Part shown: positions 45,477-57,051 of the stretch, piece after piece | Layout: the number at the start of each line of letters is the position of its first letter | How positions within the stretch are numbered: position 1 is the stretch's first letter | Source: Blakeslea trispora | Taxonomy: Eukaryota; Mucoromycota; Mucoromycetes; Mucorales; Choanephoraceae | Length of the DNA stretch: 64,000 bases | Reading direction: 5' to 3' | Assembly: GCA_025331445.1 (NCBI GenBank) | Contig: JAIWNE010000018.1 | Location: 1 to 64,000, forward strand | Translations under genes and position numbers: made by a program | Notes under the pieces: model-generated | Told to the model about the DNA's origin: nothing | What the model saw: the letters and a program-made list of their open reading frames with translations, nothing else | The model's database searches: none

Positions 45477-47022
45477 ATGCATAACAACAAAAAGTCGAGA
45501 AAGATAGAGACAGGTCCAAAATGGAAACGAGAGCTGGCAAAGGAGCACAAGTTTGACAATATCGATCTTGAAGCTCTTCAAAACAATAACTGTATAACCA
45601 TGCTACGTTATCTGTTCTTATTATGCTCTATCATCATCTCCTTTTTAGCTTATATAGCTGATCTATGGACAGCCGTCACTTTATTGGTCTACGATGTAAG
45701 TAGCTTACAAAAAAAGAAAATAGAAAGGACATCTAATTAAGTTTTTTTCCAGAAATGGTCACTTTCAAAGCAGCCCATTATCCCTTTTTACATCAGTAAA
45801 TGGATTTATGTAGGCTGTATCATCTTATCTTTCATGTTGTTGGCATGGGAAATTCGCAACGCAGTCAGGGTGATGGATACAAGAGATGTCTCACTTGCTG
45901 TCACCAATCCGCTTGCCTATCGAACTTATTCAGTTAAAGGATACCACTATTTCTGTTTATTAAGAAAAATCAAGTCGTCTACTAAATGGAGCGATGTAAT
46001 TATTTTTTATGTGTTTTACACTCTAAAAGGTAAAGAGAGATTAATGGATATACTTGATGTATTAAAACGAATTGATTTAGGCTGGAAGAAAGTGATTGTT
46101 GCTCAGTCTCCTCGTCAAATCATTGCAGGCATGACAGCCTATGCTATTTTATACTCGGCATGGAGTGATCAAAATGGTAAGAACTTGACTCAATCATTGA
46201 CTTGGAAAAAAGAGGGGAGTGTCTTTTAATGCTGTTTTTTTTACGAATAGGTCATTTTCACTTTGTAACAGATTGGGATGTCTATGGCTCAGACTGGCAA
46301 CAACGTGTTACTCTGATTCTCATGTGCTTTACCTGCCTTCTTTGGCTTTTCTCTGCCCTGTCCATAGCACTTGCAGTCTTTCTCTACTTTTTTGTTCTAT
46401 GTCAAATCCAGGGTAATCTAAAAGAATATTGCTGTCATAAGATCGATAAAAGGTATAAAAGGGAGTTTTCTTTCGCTATAACAATACTTACAATGACCAA
46501 TTTAGAATCAATGAAATCCTTGCAAAATATGAAAAATCGAGTCGTCTGAAATTGGAAAGAAATCAGACCTATGTTCAACACATTGCTCTGAAAAGACAAG
46601 ATACAGACATGAAGCCTGACAAAATGGAAAAATCAACAACGCCAATCATCAAACACAATGAATCTTATCGACATGAGGATGATGAGACACAGATATGGGA
46701 ATATTACAATTACCATTCTATGTCAAATGTTCCTCAACCACCCAATGAGATGGATTATAGTCAGTCTTATTTTAATCATCACAATCATCATACTCCCATA
46801 CAGCCTGAAGCTAGTTATGATTGGCGGGCCCAATCAAATCAAATCAGCAACCATAAGCCAGACGATTACGCATATCATTATTCAGATAATTACAACTATT
46901 CAGCTTATGAGCCTGCTCCAAATTCGACTCCTGCTGCCTATGACTATCATAACAACCTTACACCTAGTCATAGTCAAGCTAACTATTTAAATCATCAGCC
47001 TTATTCATATTATAAAAACTAG
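45477..47022 (+). CDS. KCH-type potassium transporter (Kch1/Prm6-like)
   Basis: Four exons in phase (45477-45695, 45753-46176, 46251-46452, 46506-47022) encode 453 aa. The N-terminus (GPKWKRELAKEHKFDNIDLE) and helices (YLFLLCSIIISFLAYIADLW, WIYVGCIILSFMLLAWEIRN, LMCFTCLLWLFSALSIALAV) match the fungal KCH family, which mediates low-affinity K+ influx coupled to calcium signalling and mating or stress in yeast. The central soluble part (VMDTRDVSLAVTNPLAYRTY, RQIIAGMTAYAILYSAWSD) is also characteristic. The C-terminal ~150 residues are disordered and rich in Tyr, His, Asn and Pro (YSQSYFNHHNHHTPIQPE, NYNYSAYEPAPN). The plasma-membrane location is family knowledge. Confidence 0.85.
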
Positions 47023-47414
47023 ACTAAAACGAGTGATGTTCATCCTAACTGAACAATGTAAATTTCTTAATAAACTTAATTTTGTATGCCTCGCAAAAAA
47101 AAAAAAAGAATAGTTTCAATCGCACTTTCCAAAGAAAACAATGGCGCTCAGCTTATTTCAGATAATGTGCTATAGTCTAATTGTCATCTCGTCTAAACAA
47201 ACATTGTAGTTCTTCAGTATACAAACATCACTCAACAACAAAAGCTTCTATTACATATCTAGAAGAAGCAATCTTGACATTTCGTTTTCTTCTACTTAAT
47301 CTTTTACTGCTCCACCACTTGATTTATCACTGGAAATGAAATCAATTACCTAAAAAGCTAAATTTAAGTGCCTTGTCAGTTTGACATTTTTTTTTCCACT
47401 TGAAATCCTGTACT
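47023..47414. other. Intergenic
   Basis: About 390 bp of AT-rich DNA with a 14-A run near 47095. It carries the KCH 3' UTR and the GatA promoter. No other gene is seen. Confidence 0.4.
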
Positions 47415-49294
47415 ATGCAAATTCGAGCACTGCAAAAGACGCTTCACTTTTCGAAACAAGTAAACAATATAAGCAATAAACATCAAACATCAAACTTATG
47501 ATCGGTTAGGTCCGTCATTCCTCTACAGTGGCTTTGAAAGAAGCATTCAGCAACATTGATCAACATAACTCACACATCAACGCGTTCATTTCACTTAATG
47601 ATCGACATGATCTCGAACAAAAAGCTCAAGCAGCTGATCGAAGACAAGCTGAAGGTGAATAATGTGCTTTTTTTAATTATAAAAATCCCTCGATCTCACC
47701 TATCCGTCACTTTATAGGCACAAGACAAAGTGCAATTGATGGTATGACAGTGGCCATAAAAGACAATATCTGCACAAGCTTTTTACCTACTACCTGTGCT
47801 TCTCGTATGCTAAAAGGTATTTAGACAATGAAGAACTATGTTTCTCTTGTGTTTGCTTTTTTATACTTAAACCACATTAGATTTTACTTCACCTTATAAC
47901 GCTACGGTGGTCGAGCTATTAAATGATGCTGGTGCATTAATTATGGGCAAAACCAACATGGACGAATTCGGTATGGGGTAAATCTTGAGTTTATTGCAGC
48001 ATCAAATAGGCAACCATATTCACTATGATTTCTTTAGTTCGACCAATGAACACAGTGCTTTCGGTTCCGTTGTGAATCCGTTGTATGCAAATGAACAGAG
48101 ATCAGCAGGTGGTAGTTCAGGTGGAAGTGCAGCTAGTGTAGCCATGAATATGTGCAAGGCGTAAGTATTTGTATCATCCAATAAAGATGGGGCGCAACTC
48201 TTATTTCTTTTTTAAAAGTGCATTAGGATCAGATACAGGTGGATCTGTCAGAATGCCTGCTTCTTATTGTGGTTTGGTTGGATTTAAGCCGAGTTATGGA
48301 CGATGTTCTCGACATGGTTTGGTTGCCTATGCTAATTCGTTAGACACCATTGGCATTTTGACGCGTGATGTCAAAGATTGTGCTGATGTCTATCAGATCA
48401 TCTCTCGTTACGATGAACGCGACCCAACATCCATACCTGAGTCGTTAAGAACAAAATTAGATGAACAAGATGAGCAGCTCTTTAGTCGCCTAGATCATGA
48501 TCTTCGCGGCCTAGTGGTGGGCATTCCTCAAGAGTTTTATGTGGACTCACTTTCACCCAAAGTGATTGAAGTATGGCGTAAAGGTGTTGAACACTTGCAG
48601 AAATTAGGTGCTGAAGTCATTCCTGTTTCCTTACCTCATTTGAACCTTGCCCTGCCAGCTTATTATATCATTGCATTGGCCGAAGCTAGTTCTAATTTAG
48701 CTCGCTATGATGGTGTTCGCTTTGGTAAAATAGGTTGATTTCTTATTTTTGTCTTCATCTCATGCTTTATTGATTAGGTCATCGAGAACCTGATGAAGCA
48801 AATCAACTATTATATCAACAGACACGTACAACTGCTTTTGGTGAAGAAGTGAAAAAGCGTATTCTATTAGGTACACATGTACTTACTGCTGGGTAAAGTG
48901 TTCGTTTATATTTTTCCCAAACAGTTTCTTATTCCTGCATAGTACCTATGAAACTCTGTTTTTACCTGCTCAGAGTGCACGTAGTTTAATTCAAAAAGAA
49001 TTCAATCAGGTCTTTAAACACCGCAATCAATTGAACCATATCGAAGCAAAAGGACAAGCAGATGTTTTGTTAGTACCAAGTGCTACATCCATGGCACCTG
49101 AATTGCATAAAAAGGGAGGTGTGCAAGAATACATTGACGATGTCATGACCTTACCGGCCAATCTAGCTGGTATTCCTGCTGTCACTGTGCCATTTGAGAA
49201 AACCATCGGTCTTCAGTTGCTTGGTCAATATGGATTCGATCAGTCAGTTTTGCGTGTTGCTGAAATCATGATGAGAGATCCACAACAGCAATAA
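47415..49294 (+). CDS. HER2: Glutamyl-tRNA(Gln) amidotransferase subunit A, mitochondrial
   Basis: Nine exons in phase (47415-47459, 47510-47654, 47718-47816, 47881-47977, 48038-48160, 48219-48733, 48778-48892, 48943-49294 plus the short first exon) encode 496 aa. The 15-codon first exon ([15 protein letters not shown]) is a basic presequence. The amidase signature is complete: catalytic Lys in [10 protein letters not shown], the cis-Ser/Ser pair in [12 protein letters not shown] and [26 protein letters not shown]. The C-terminus has [14 protein letters not shown] and [11 protein letters not shown]. In mitochondria it amidates Glu-tRNA(Gln) with GatB (and GatF). The first exon is chosen because the first recognisable residues ([12 protein letters not shown]) follow an acceptor TTAG and no nearer ATG is in phase. 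The exon list names eight spans; the first is the presequence exon. Confidence 0.93.
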
Positions 49295-49572
49295 AGAATG
49301 AAGGCTTGGAAATGAATGACTATTTAGAGGGAAGGAGAAATAGGAATAAACCTTTCTTCCCTTTCTAATTTTTATTGACAGACAGATGGACTTGTAGAAT
49401 TAAATCAAAGTTTCTCTTATCATATGCTACCAGAGCTGAGTGTTTGAAAATAATTCATGCAGCCTTTTTTTTTTGAAATGGTGCCTTAAAAGGAATGTTT
49501 TGTTGTGTATTTAAAGGTCCGATCAGACTTTTGCCTTCAGGCACAAGCGTTGTATATGGACGATGAAGTTTG

Positions 49573-49659
49573 TTATTCATTAGCATCATTTGCTTTGATG
49601 ACAAGCCAATCGTCTTTTTCAGACTTGAGTTTGATCTCCTTGCGTATTAGGGGGAGGTA
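49573..49659 (-). other. Candidate terminal exon of an unidentified gene
   Basis: The reverse strand has a stop-terminated segment YLPLIRKEIKLKSEKDDWLV then IKANDANE after an acceptor CTAG. Just upstream, VFEDEKQITAYMQ (about 49693-49731) ends at a GT and is itself preceded by TTTTTCAG. Joining them is in phase, but the implied introns are only 31-33 nt, shorter than any other here, and no start codon is found before the HAL2 3' end. It may be a decayed or read-through gene end. No family is recognised. Confidence 0.3.
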
Positions 49660-49812
49660 CTAGATTCGTTTAACAATAAACCATCACTAGACTTGCATGT
49701 AAGCAGTAATCTGCTTTTCATCTTCAAACACTGAAAAAGGAAATAGATAAGATAGACTTACTTGAAGCTTTGCTAGAAAGAGTCAATGAAAAAAAAAAGT
49801 TTATTATGTATT

Positions 49813-51185
49813 TCAAATACCAAGTACTTTCTGTACAGCTTCCAAAACACGGTTATGGATAGAAGCCTTTGAAGCAATCACACCCTTGTTCTTTTCCAAT
49901 GTACGACCAATTGAGAAATCAAGAGGTTGACCATGAATGTCAGTCACTTTTCCACCAGCTTCTGTCACCAGCACATTGCCCGATGCATGATCCTAATATA
50001 TAAGAACAATTAGTTCATGACACCATGTTTCCTTTCAATAAGCTGACGTACCCAAATCTTTTCAATATATGTTTTGCTGGTAGGAAGACGCAAATAAATA
50101 TCAGCATCACCTCTTGAAATAGAACAATACTTGGCCTGACTATCCATACGAACAGGTTCACGCGTGATACCTAATGACTTGGCAATCTCTTCTGCATCCC
50201 CATGAGATGAATGGCCAGCTTCAACAGATTCACAGAAAGTGGCTTCTTCAGTGCTTGTAATATCAGCAAATTGGATAGGGATTTCATTGGTATTGGTGAA
50301 TGAGCGCTATACACATATATTTAGAACCTTTTGTATGTATTGTGGGCTATCGAATAGTTTACTTGGAAAGCACCTTGCCCACGAATGGCAATAAACAAAG
50401 AACCGCGTTCACCTTCAGGCTTTTGGTGATCTACAGGCAGATTGGGACAGCCAACCACACCCAATTCAACAATGCCATCTACAATCAACGCCAAACAAAC
50501 AGCGTATTGGCCTCCACGCAAAAAGCCCTTTGTGCCATCAATAGGATCCAGAGCCCAATGACGACCTTTAGGTCCACCAGCATAATTACCACGATCAATG
50601 GCATTCAAAATCTATCATTGATGCTTGAGTATGTTGTTTAAATCCGTTTTTTTTTTGGTTATCTTACTTGTTGTTCTGTCAATTTCTCACTTTGGTCCAA
50701 GACACCATTGGTCAAAGAAAATACTTTCTCTCTTAAAACCTTTCCAGCATCGCCCTGCAAATCCTTTGAGTCTTCTTCACCAACAATAGGATCATTGGGA
50801 AAATACTTTTCTAAATGTGTATTGACAATAGCTTGAGCAGAAAAGTCAGCCACTAATAAAGCAGGTTAGGAAATTAAAGGCATTTTCTCTCAAACTTTGC
50901 TTGCCTGTTACAGGTGATTTGTCGTTCTTTGTTAATGTTTCGTTAGCCACCAAGTGTTGGAATACAGACTGACACACTTTGCTAGCAGTTAAGACAGCTT
51001 GAATAGCAACTTTTCTTTCTTGAGCGTAGTCTAAAGTAAAAAACGCATAAGAAAAAAAAAGAACATATATGACAACGTGCGTTCTAGGACATGTCAATTT
51101 TACCAGTCATAGGTCTTTTTGTAGAATATAAAGAGTGGAAAGAAGGTGAAAATAATTTAAAGCTTCGAGATAATAGCTTTATCAT
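49813..51185 (-). CDS. MET22: 3'(2'),5'-bisphosphate nucleotidase (HAL2/MET22)
   Basis: Six exons in phase (51104-51185, 50905-51030, 50668-50852, 50363-50611, 50052-50306, 49813-49992) encode 358 aa, against 357 in yeast. Metal-binding motifs are intact: PIVGEEDS, WALDPIDGTKGFLRGGQYAV (DPIDGT), and DHASGNVLVTEAGGKVTDIH near the end. The enzyme converts PAP to AMP, relieving inhibition of sulfate assimilation and RNA processing, and is the target of Li+ and Na+. The first exon encodes a basic, hydroxyl-rich leader (MIKLLSRSFKLF, STKRPMT) typical of mitochondrial import, with a second in-frame ATG just before the conserved region. Intron 2 has no GT donor in phase: ACAG/GCAAGC joins SPVT to VADFSAQAIV. 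Confidence 0.94.
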
Positions 51186-51314
51186 CTAAAAAAAAGTAGA
51201 GCAGAAAAAAAAGAGATGATTAAAACTCAGCGACCTTTTTCTAACCTCTTGCTTGTAAAGTGTAGGCAGAGTTTTTTTTTGTCGCTCATTTCCTCTTACC
51301 CGCTTCAATGAGTT

Positions 51315-51608
51315 TCAAATGCTTTTAGTTGCAAACGATATTACGATTGAATTATGGCTATTGATTGCTTGAACGAATTGGCCATTTCTCAAATAAACGT
51401 CATTTGATGGAGTCAGATTGCGGAATATGTAAATGATTTCATTGGTCAAAGATTTGCATACAGGAACAATGGGCCTGATCATTGTACTAAACACTTTGAA
51501 TTGGCTAGACATCATTTGTATATGATCTTGCAGAGTAGAATACAACAGAAAGCAAAGCCCAAAAGCGAAAGCGAGGGAATAAGGACAGTAGGAACTGGTT
51601 TTGGTCAT
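51315..51608 (-). CDS. Possible small secreted or membrane protein, unknown
   Basis: A single frame of 97 codons starts with a hydrophobic stretch (SLAFAFGLCFLLYSTL) that could be a signal peptide or anchor, then a Ser/Asn-rich part with two cysteines. It lies between the divergent HAL2 start and the dispersed repeat. There is no family match or splice support, so it may be a chance frame. Confidence 0.25.
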   Translation of the reverse strand: MTKTSSYCPYSLAFAFGLCFLLYSTLQDHIQMMSSQFKVFSTMIRPIVPVCKSLTNEIIYIFRNLTPSNDVYLRNGQFVQAINSHNSIVISFATKSI

Positions 51609-51645
51609 TGCTTCAATTTGACTTCCAATATTTTACTTGATCGGC

Positions 51646-52214
51646 GGGGCTGCTGTGTCTGAGGGACTACTCCGCCCATAGTAAGCAATACGATTGGACA
51701 CTGTTAGCCAATAAAAGTTGTCATTACCGTCGCTTCCCTATTTAGAAGGTTTACTTTGCTTTTTTTTTTATGCAACGGCTGCTAATCCTCATTTAAGCTT
51801 TTGCATGCAATGATTTTTGATGAATGGGCTCATAAAGAACATTACAAAACATCTAGATTTTCTCTCTCTTTTTTACCAAAGAGATTCACCAGAGATTGCA
51901 AACTTGTTCGACTACAAATAAGAAACGAAAGTGAGTCAGACAATCAAGCTAATGAAGTAAGCCTCGTCTCAGAAACAAAGCCAGTAACGTCCTGCAATCC
52001 TTACAAGAGCTGGATTTCGTTTAAGGAACACTATTAGAGGAAGAAATGAAAGACACACTTCCGAGTCACATCGTTTCGGATGAGCGTTTTGGATGAATGT
52101 TTTGAGGATCTTCTGAAAACGAAAAAGTGCCCCCCTTTATGAAATCAAGTTTGTGATTACAGGGCAGCGTGATTTTTTTGGGTAAAAATTATCATCAGCA
52201 ATATACATTTTGAG
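51646..52214 (+). repeat. Dispersed ~0.6 kb repeat, copy 2
   Basis: Second copy of the element at 17012. Its frame is intact from ATG at 51801 to TAA at 52037 (78 codons; MHAMIFDEWAHKEHYKTS ... LVRLQIRNESESDNQANEVS). In the 35-codon block shared with copy 1, most codon differences I can see are synonymous (for example AGT/AGC, GAG/GAA, CTC/CTT, ACA/ACG), which hints at past selection on the peptide. A TATA-like GCCAATAAAAGTTG precedes the frame by about 90 bp. The right end is GAAATAGGTGTC. Confidence 0.85.
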
Positions 52215-52765
52215 GCAGATGAAATAGGTGTCAGGATAAAAGTAGAAAATTACTCACTAGCATTTAAAAAACTCGCTTTGAATTTATAATAACAATGGAG
52301 CGTTTTTGTTTAAAGACAGCAAGGATTTGAAGGCTTCTTGAGCAAAAAGCCTATCCAATATTTTCGTTCACTTTGCTCACTATTAATGAACTTTTATTCT
52401 GAGCATTGTTTTTATTTTCTTATGAGCGATGATTTAAATTGTTTTAGTGAGCAATGCTTTTTTTTTTCTTTTTGTGAGCGAATAATTTCCGGAAATAGTG
52501 TATATGTGCCTTGTGCCAGATTCAATGAAGTCATCATTGACCGAGGATGTGGATTTGTGTAATTATCTGAAATTTTTTATACTTGAGATCATTCTTGTTT
52601 TCTCGGTTTGTTCTTCCAAAACCAATGTAAAAAATCGTCTCAATTTCCATTTACCAAAGATTAAACAAAACGAAAATTTCAAGATGCGACACAAAAATTA
52701 GCGCATTGGATGTGTGTGTGTGTATGATACAAAGAGCGTGAGAGAGAATAGGTGCGTGTATTGTT

Positions 52766-54725
52766 ATGCGCTCTTTAGTGAATAATGAAAAATCGTCTGG
52801 CCATATTCTGTCGTCCCGACGCCAGACACATCAGTCAAGTCCATCGTCCGACCTAAGAGGCATCCACATCAATATCAGCTCAGACCCCTTTCAACACCGT
52901 ATACCACCTTATATTCAACGCCTCTGGCAAGAAAGTAAACTACGCCGCCATCTTTCGCTATGGAAACGACGCCTGGCTAAGCGCTACGAGAAGCTAGGAT
53001 GGGTAGAGATTGCTCTGGCGGCTGTCATAATCGTTGGTAGTTGTGTCATTCTCTTGATCCATGTTGGCTTCTTTAGTGGCAAGAAATACCAAGATTGGCA
53101 ACTAGAGCATTATTATAACGATGGGTTGGATGAGGTCGATCTGTTGGATAAAGTCTACCCGGATCAAGGCCGACAGCAGACAACAGCTATTGTGCTAATA
53201 AAGCATGAGCCTGATGAAGCCAAGGTCATTGTAGAGCAATTATGTCAATATGATATGTTTTCAATGATTACTGTCTGGAACGATGATCCAACCAAGACAT
53301 ATACACTGAATGATGTAAAAAAAAAAGAAAAGAAAGAAATCGCATGCGTACAATTGTCATAACCCCTCCTTTGGTTTGGTAGATACTAAGCAATACGAAT
53401 TCTTGTACACCCAATCAAGTCAACATGATGAACGCGCCTCAGTCTATGGGATCCGCTGCTCGCTATCATGCCTGTCAACTATCCAAAACACCTTATTGTT
53501 ATTTCCAAGATACACCCCAAACAACACTTCATATCCGAAGTCTGTATGCTAATTTCCTTCGCTCACCTCAATTGATCCATGGGCAATCCACGGATCATGT
53601 TGCCTTTGTTGATTCCCAATGGCGTTATTGCTTTTCTAACAAAGGTAAAAGATATATGGATGTGTTTATTGAAAGGATAGCTAATTTTCCTCTTTTATAG
53701 ATATCCAATTACATACATGTTATACTGATATTCAAGCGGGCACATTTGTTGCCAAAGCCATGGTGACAAGGTTTCTATCCAACAATGATACAACGACAGG
53801 CTCATTTGCAGACATGTATTTTATTGCACTGATGAATCAAATACCCTATCAATTAGAAGGAGACCATGGTGTTGGTAAGACACAATTAGGAGGCCAGGCA
53901 CTAAAGCATCTTGAAATTGGCCTGAATAGGCTTTATGAGGGCTTGAAAGAAGGAAAAGAGCAAGCTTCTTTAAAGCCTTATTTGGAAAGTACTTTTGAAC
54001 GAAATGCTAGAGCGTCCTGTCAAGATGATCGATGTCTGTTCCTAACGAATAAGCCTATATTACCTGACATTCAACTATTTTCGTATAATCCAGCCTTAAG
54101 CATTCGAACGTCTCGAGATTTACACAGCGATTATATTGATTCCGACGAAGAGCACCGGTATATGCATGCTGTGGATGGCAATGATCAAACTTCTTGGAAG
54201 TCTCTTTCAAGTAAGACTAATTGTGTATTTATGGGTATTTTTTTTGACTTATCATAATATTAGATATTCAAGCAGGGGATTATATTGGATTAGATCTTTT
54301 ATTACCGATGCGTACGCCATTACGTTACCGCTTTCTTGTTCGACACCCTTATCGATATCGTACAGCAATGACAATTCAGATATCTTATGATGGCATTTTA
54401 TGGGTAAGACACACCCATGTTTATAAGAGAAAAAGGCGACTGATCGATACTTTGATAGATCAAATTACATCCATCTCCCAATGTGTCATGTCAAAATTTG
54501 GATTTAGAAGAAGGAAGTCTACAGTTGCTGGAATGCAAATTTATGGTGACGGATACTGGCTATCGGTATATTCGGCTGGAAAGTCAAATGAATCATGATT
54601 TCTTGTTTGATGTGTATGATTTCTCATTCAGTGCTAAAGTCAAGAAGGATGCTGCTGGTCATCTACTTGATATTGATTATGATGAAGACGGTATTGCCTT
54701 TGTGGAGGACGATTGGGCAGATTAG
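52766..54725 (+). CDS. Type II membrane protein with discoidin-like C-terminal domain
   Basis: Five exons in phase (52766-53314, 53383-53644, 53701-54210, 54264-54403, 54459-54725) encode 575 aa. A basic cytosolic tail (~90 aa) leads to one helix (VEIALAAVIIVGSCVILLIH) and a large lumenal or extracellular part. The middle (TAIVLIKHEPDEAKVIVEQL, CQYDMFSMITVWNDDP, ARYHACQLSKTPYCYFQD) resembles a glycosyltransferase-A-like Rossmann fold. The last ~150 residues (HAVDGNDQTSWKSLS, IGLDLLLPMRTPLRYRFLVR, TMTIQISYDGILWIKLHPSP, YRYIRLES) look like an F5/8-type C (discoidin) domain. This suggests a Golgi or cell-surface glycan enzyme or lectin. No orthologue is assigned. Confidence 0.7.
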
Positions 54726-55509
54726 ATAGATGCTCTTATTCAAGAGAGAGAGAGATGAATTTGCTTCAGAGATAAAATGTAGTTTGTTTTGGGTCTGGAT
54801 CATTCAAGAAGAAAATGTAGATTTTGAATGCATGTAGAGATAACGGCTAAAGTACGCTTAATGCAATGCATGTAGGAAAGCTTTTCAGTTTGATCTTTTT
54901 TTTTTTTTGCTTAATTTCAGACCAATTGTTCCTGCACACAAAGCAGCATTTTATGCAATCAGAACAAACAGAGATCTTATAGGAAAGAAAGCTATCTAAC
55001 CAAAGCTTGGGATTTTCCTCAGGTGCTATCTATACAGAACAGTTTCTTTTTTTCTTTTGTCTAGTACAGTTTTCGTTCTTGTGTAAGAATCGGTGTTTGC
55101 AAAAGTCCAAGTTATATGCTACATTTACAGAGGGAACTATATGCATCAAATAATGAAATGGAACAAGGGGTTGCCTCTATAGCTTTTATCGTTCTAACTG
55201 AGTAAAGTTTGTATCTGCTTGGTCTTGAATGCAAAAAAAAAGTCATTTCTATCTCAAAACGTCTGTTATACGTGCTGTATTACATAAGCTATAATGGCCT
55301 TTCTTTAGTGTGCTGAACTTTTCTGAGACGTGCTGCTTTACAACGATATATATGCAGAAAACGATTTTTTGTTTTGATGCAACATGCGATATTGAGCGGC
55401 AAGTTTTGTTTTTGCCCTTGAAATAAAGAGAGAAGGTTATTAAAGCATCATCCATTTTCTTTTAGAACTTGCTTTTTTCCTATCGTCCCTTGTTGTATTT
55501 ATTTTTCAT
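54726..55509. other. Intergenic
   Basis: About 780 bp of AT-rich spacer before the RMD1-family gene, with a GA run just after the upstream stop. No gene is evident. Confidence 0.4.
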
Positions 55510-56894
55510 ATGAAGAAGGCTAGTGAAGAACTATTAAGCCATTCATTTCAAGAATATCATGTCACTCCTCAGCCAATCAGAATAACCAAGTTGAAGCAAC
55601 CAAATCGAACGACCAAAGTATCTCAAAAACTCAAACTATTTCCTGATAATCAAAGCACAAAAGATTCGTCGCTCCATGTTCATACCTACGACCAACATGG
55701 CCATATAAATCGTACATCCAGCAGATTGGAGACAGAGCCACTGCTTCGTTGTACAGCCTATTGTACTGCTTCGTAATGTACTCCCAAACAGCCTATATGA
55801 GCTATCTATTGACATTTTTTCTGTAAACAGTGCTTATCAAATAAATGACTTGAATACTTATCTTCAATCTAAATCCAAAACACACGGCATAGTAACAAAG
55901 CGTCTGGATGAATGGTATATGTAAACCAAAATGCTCACTAAACAAAAAGCTAATCTATCATGGTTCATAGTCTGTACACACCCTATTCATTCAATCAGCT
56001 ACCTCCTCCTTCAGGCAAAAGAGAAAATATACTAACAGATTTGGTTTTGCCTGAGATGTTTGTTTTCGATTATGGTGTTATTGTACTCTGGGGCATGACA
56101 CTAGAGCAAGAGCTGAGTATGCTGAAGGAGTTGGAGCCCTTTGAAGATGAGAAATTGGAGAAAGATGATACAGAAATAGAAGAGTTCCAATATCGCTATG
56201 ACAAGAACTGCCAACCGTGTATTTGTAATGATATCATTACTCTTCGTCATCCTTCCAACTATTTAGTCAAACTGACTGTCAGTCATAGCTTTGCTCAGAG
56301 TGTTAAGATGACACTGTTTGAACGGTCAATTGAAGATACGATTAGTGAGATGAAATACATCCCACGTGCCATAGCTGAACATGGTCATATCCAATTGTCA
56401 AGGTAGATTCACTCGATTCCTTGTTACTTGTTGAAGAGATTTAACTTTCCTTTTTTTTTCGTACATCAGAACAAGCGTTACCAAGAAAATCGGTCAACTA
56501 TTCATTATGCGTATCAATGTCAATCTTGTTTCCAATATTCTAGATACACCCGAAATCTTTTGGTCTGAGCCTACACTTGAACCATTATACAGTGCTATTC
56601 GTAGTTATCTAGAGATTTCACAGCGTGCAAAACTGCTAAATCAACGAGTGGAGGTGATCAATGATTTATTGGAAATGTTAAAAGATCATTTAAACTGTTC
56701 TTATGGTAAAAATCTGTCTTGCTCAATATCCGAAAATCAAACAGTTTCTTTTTTTTCTTCTGAATACTTTTTTTCTCTTTTGTTTAGGTGAACGCTTAGA
56801 ATGGATTATTATTATTTTGATTGCATTTGAAATTGTTGTGGCTGTTGTAACAACAACATTAGATACATATAGCTTCTTTTCTCTTGGTCAATAA
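55510..56894 (+). CDS. RMD1/DUF155 family protein
   Basis: Five exons in phase (55510-55772, 55831-55920, 55971-56402, 56470-56705, 56788-56894) encode 375 aa. The signature begins with RCTAYCTAS joined across the intron to AYQINDLNTYL, followed by VFDYGVIVLWGMTLEQELSM, the ITLRHPSNYLVKLTVSHSFA, QSVKMTLFE helix block, and YLEISQRAKLLNQRVEVIND, LLEML. It ends with a transmembrane helix (ERLEWIIIILIAFEIVVAVV). This is the Rmd1/Sif2/Sif3 (YagE, DUF155) layout. Members are membrane proteins, in part mitochondrial or vacuolar, involved in sporulation and membrane organisation in yeasts. The precise role is not fixed by sequence. Confidence 0.9.
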
Positions 56895-57051
56895 GTGCTT
56901 TTTTAAACTTTCAAAGAGAGAGCAAGGCAAATGGGGAACTGACAAAATTTTATATAGAAAGATAGGAGTGAGTTGTATTATAAAATAGATAAAAAATAAG
57001 TGAGGTTAGAATAATAGAGTTATATTAAATGCGGGTAACAATAGTCTTGAA

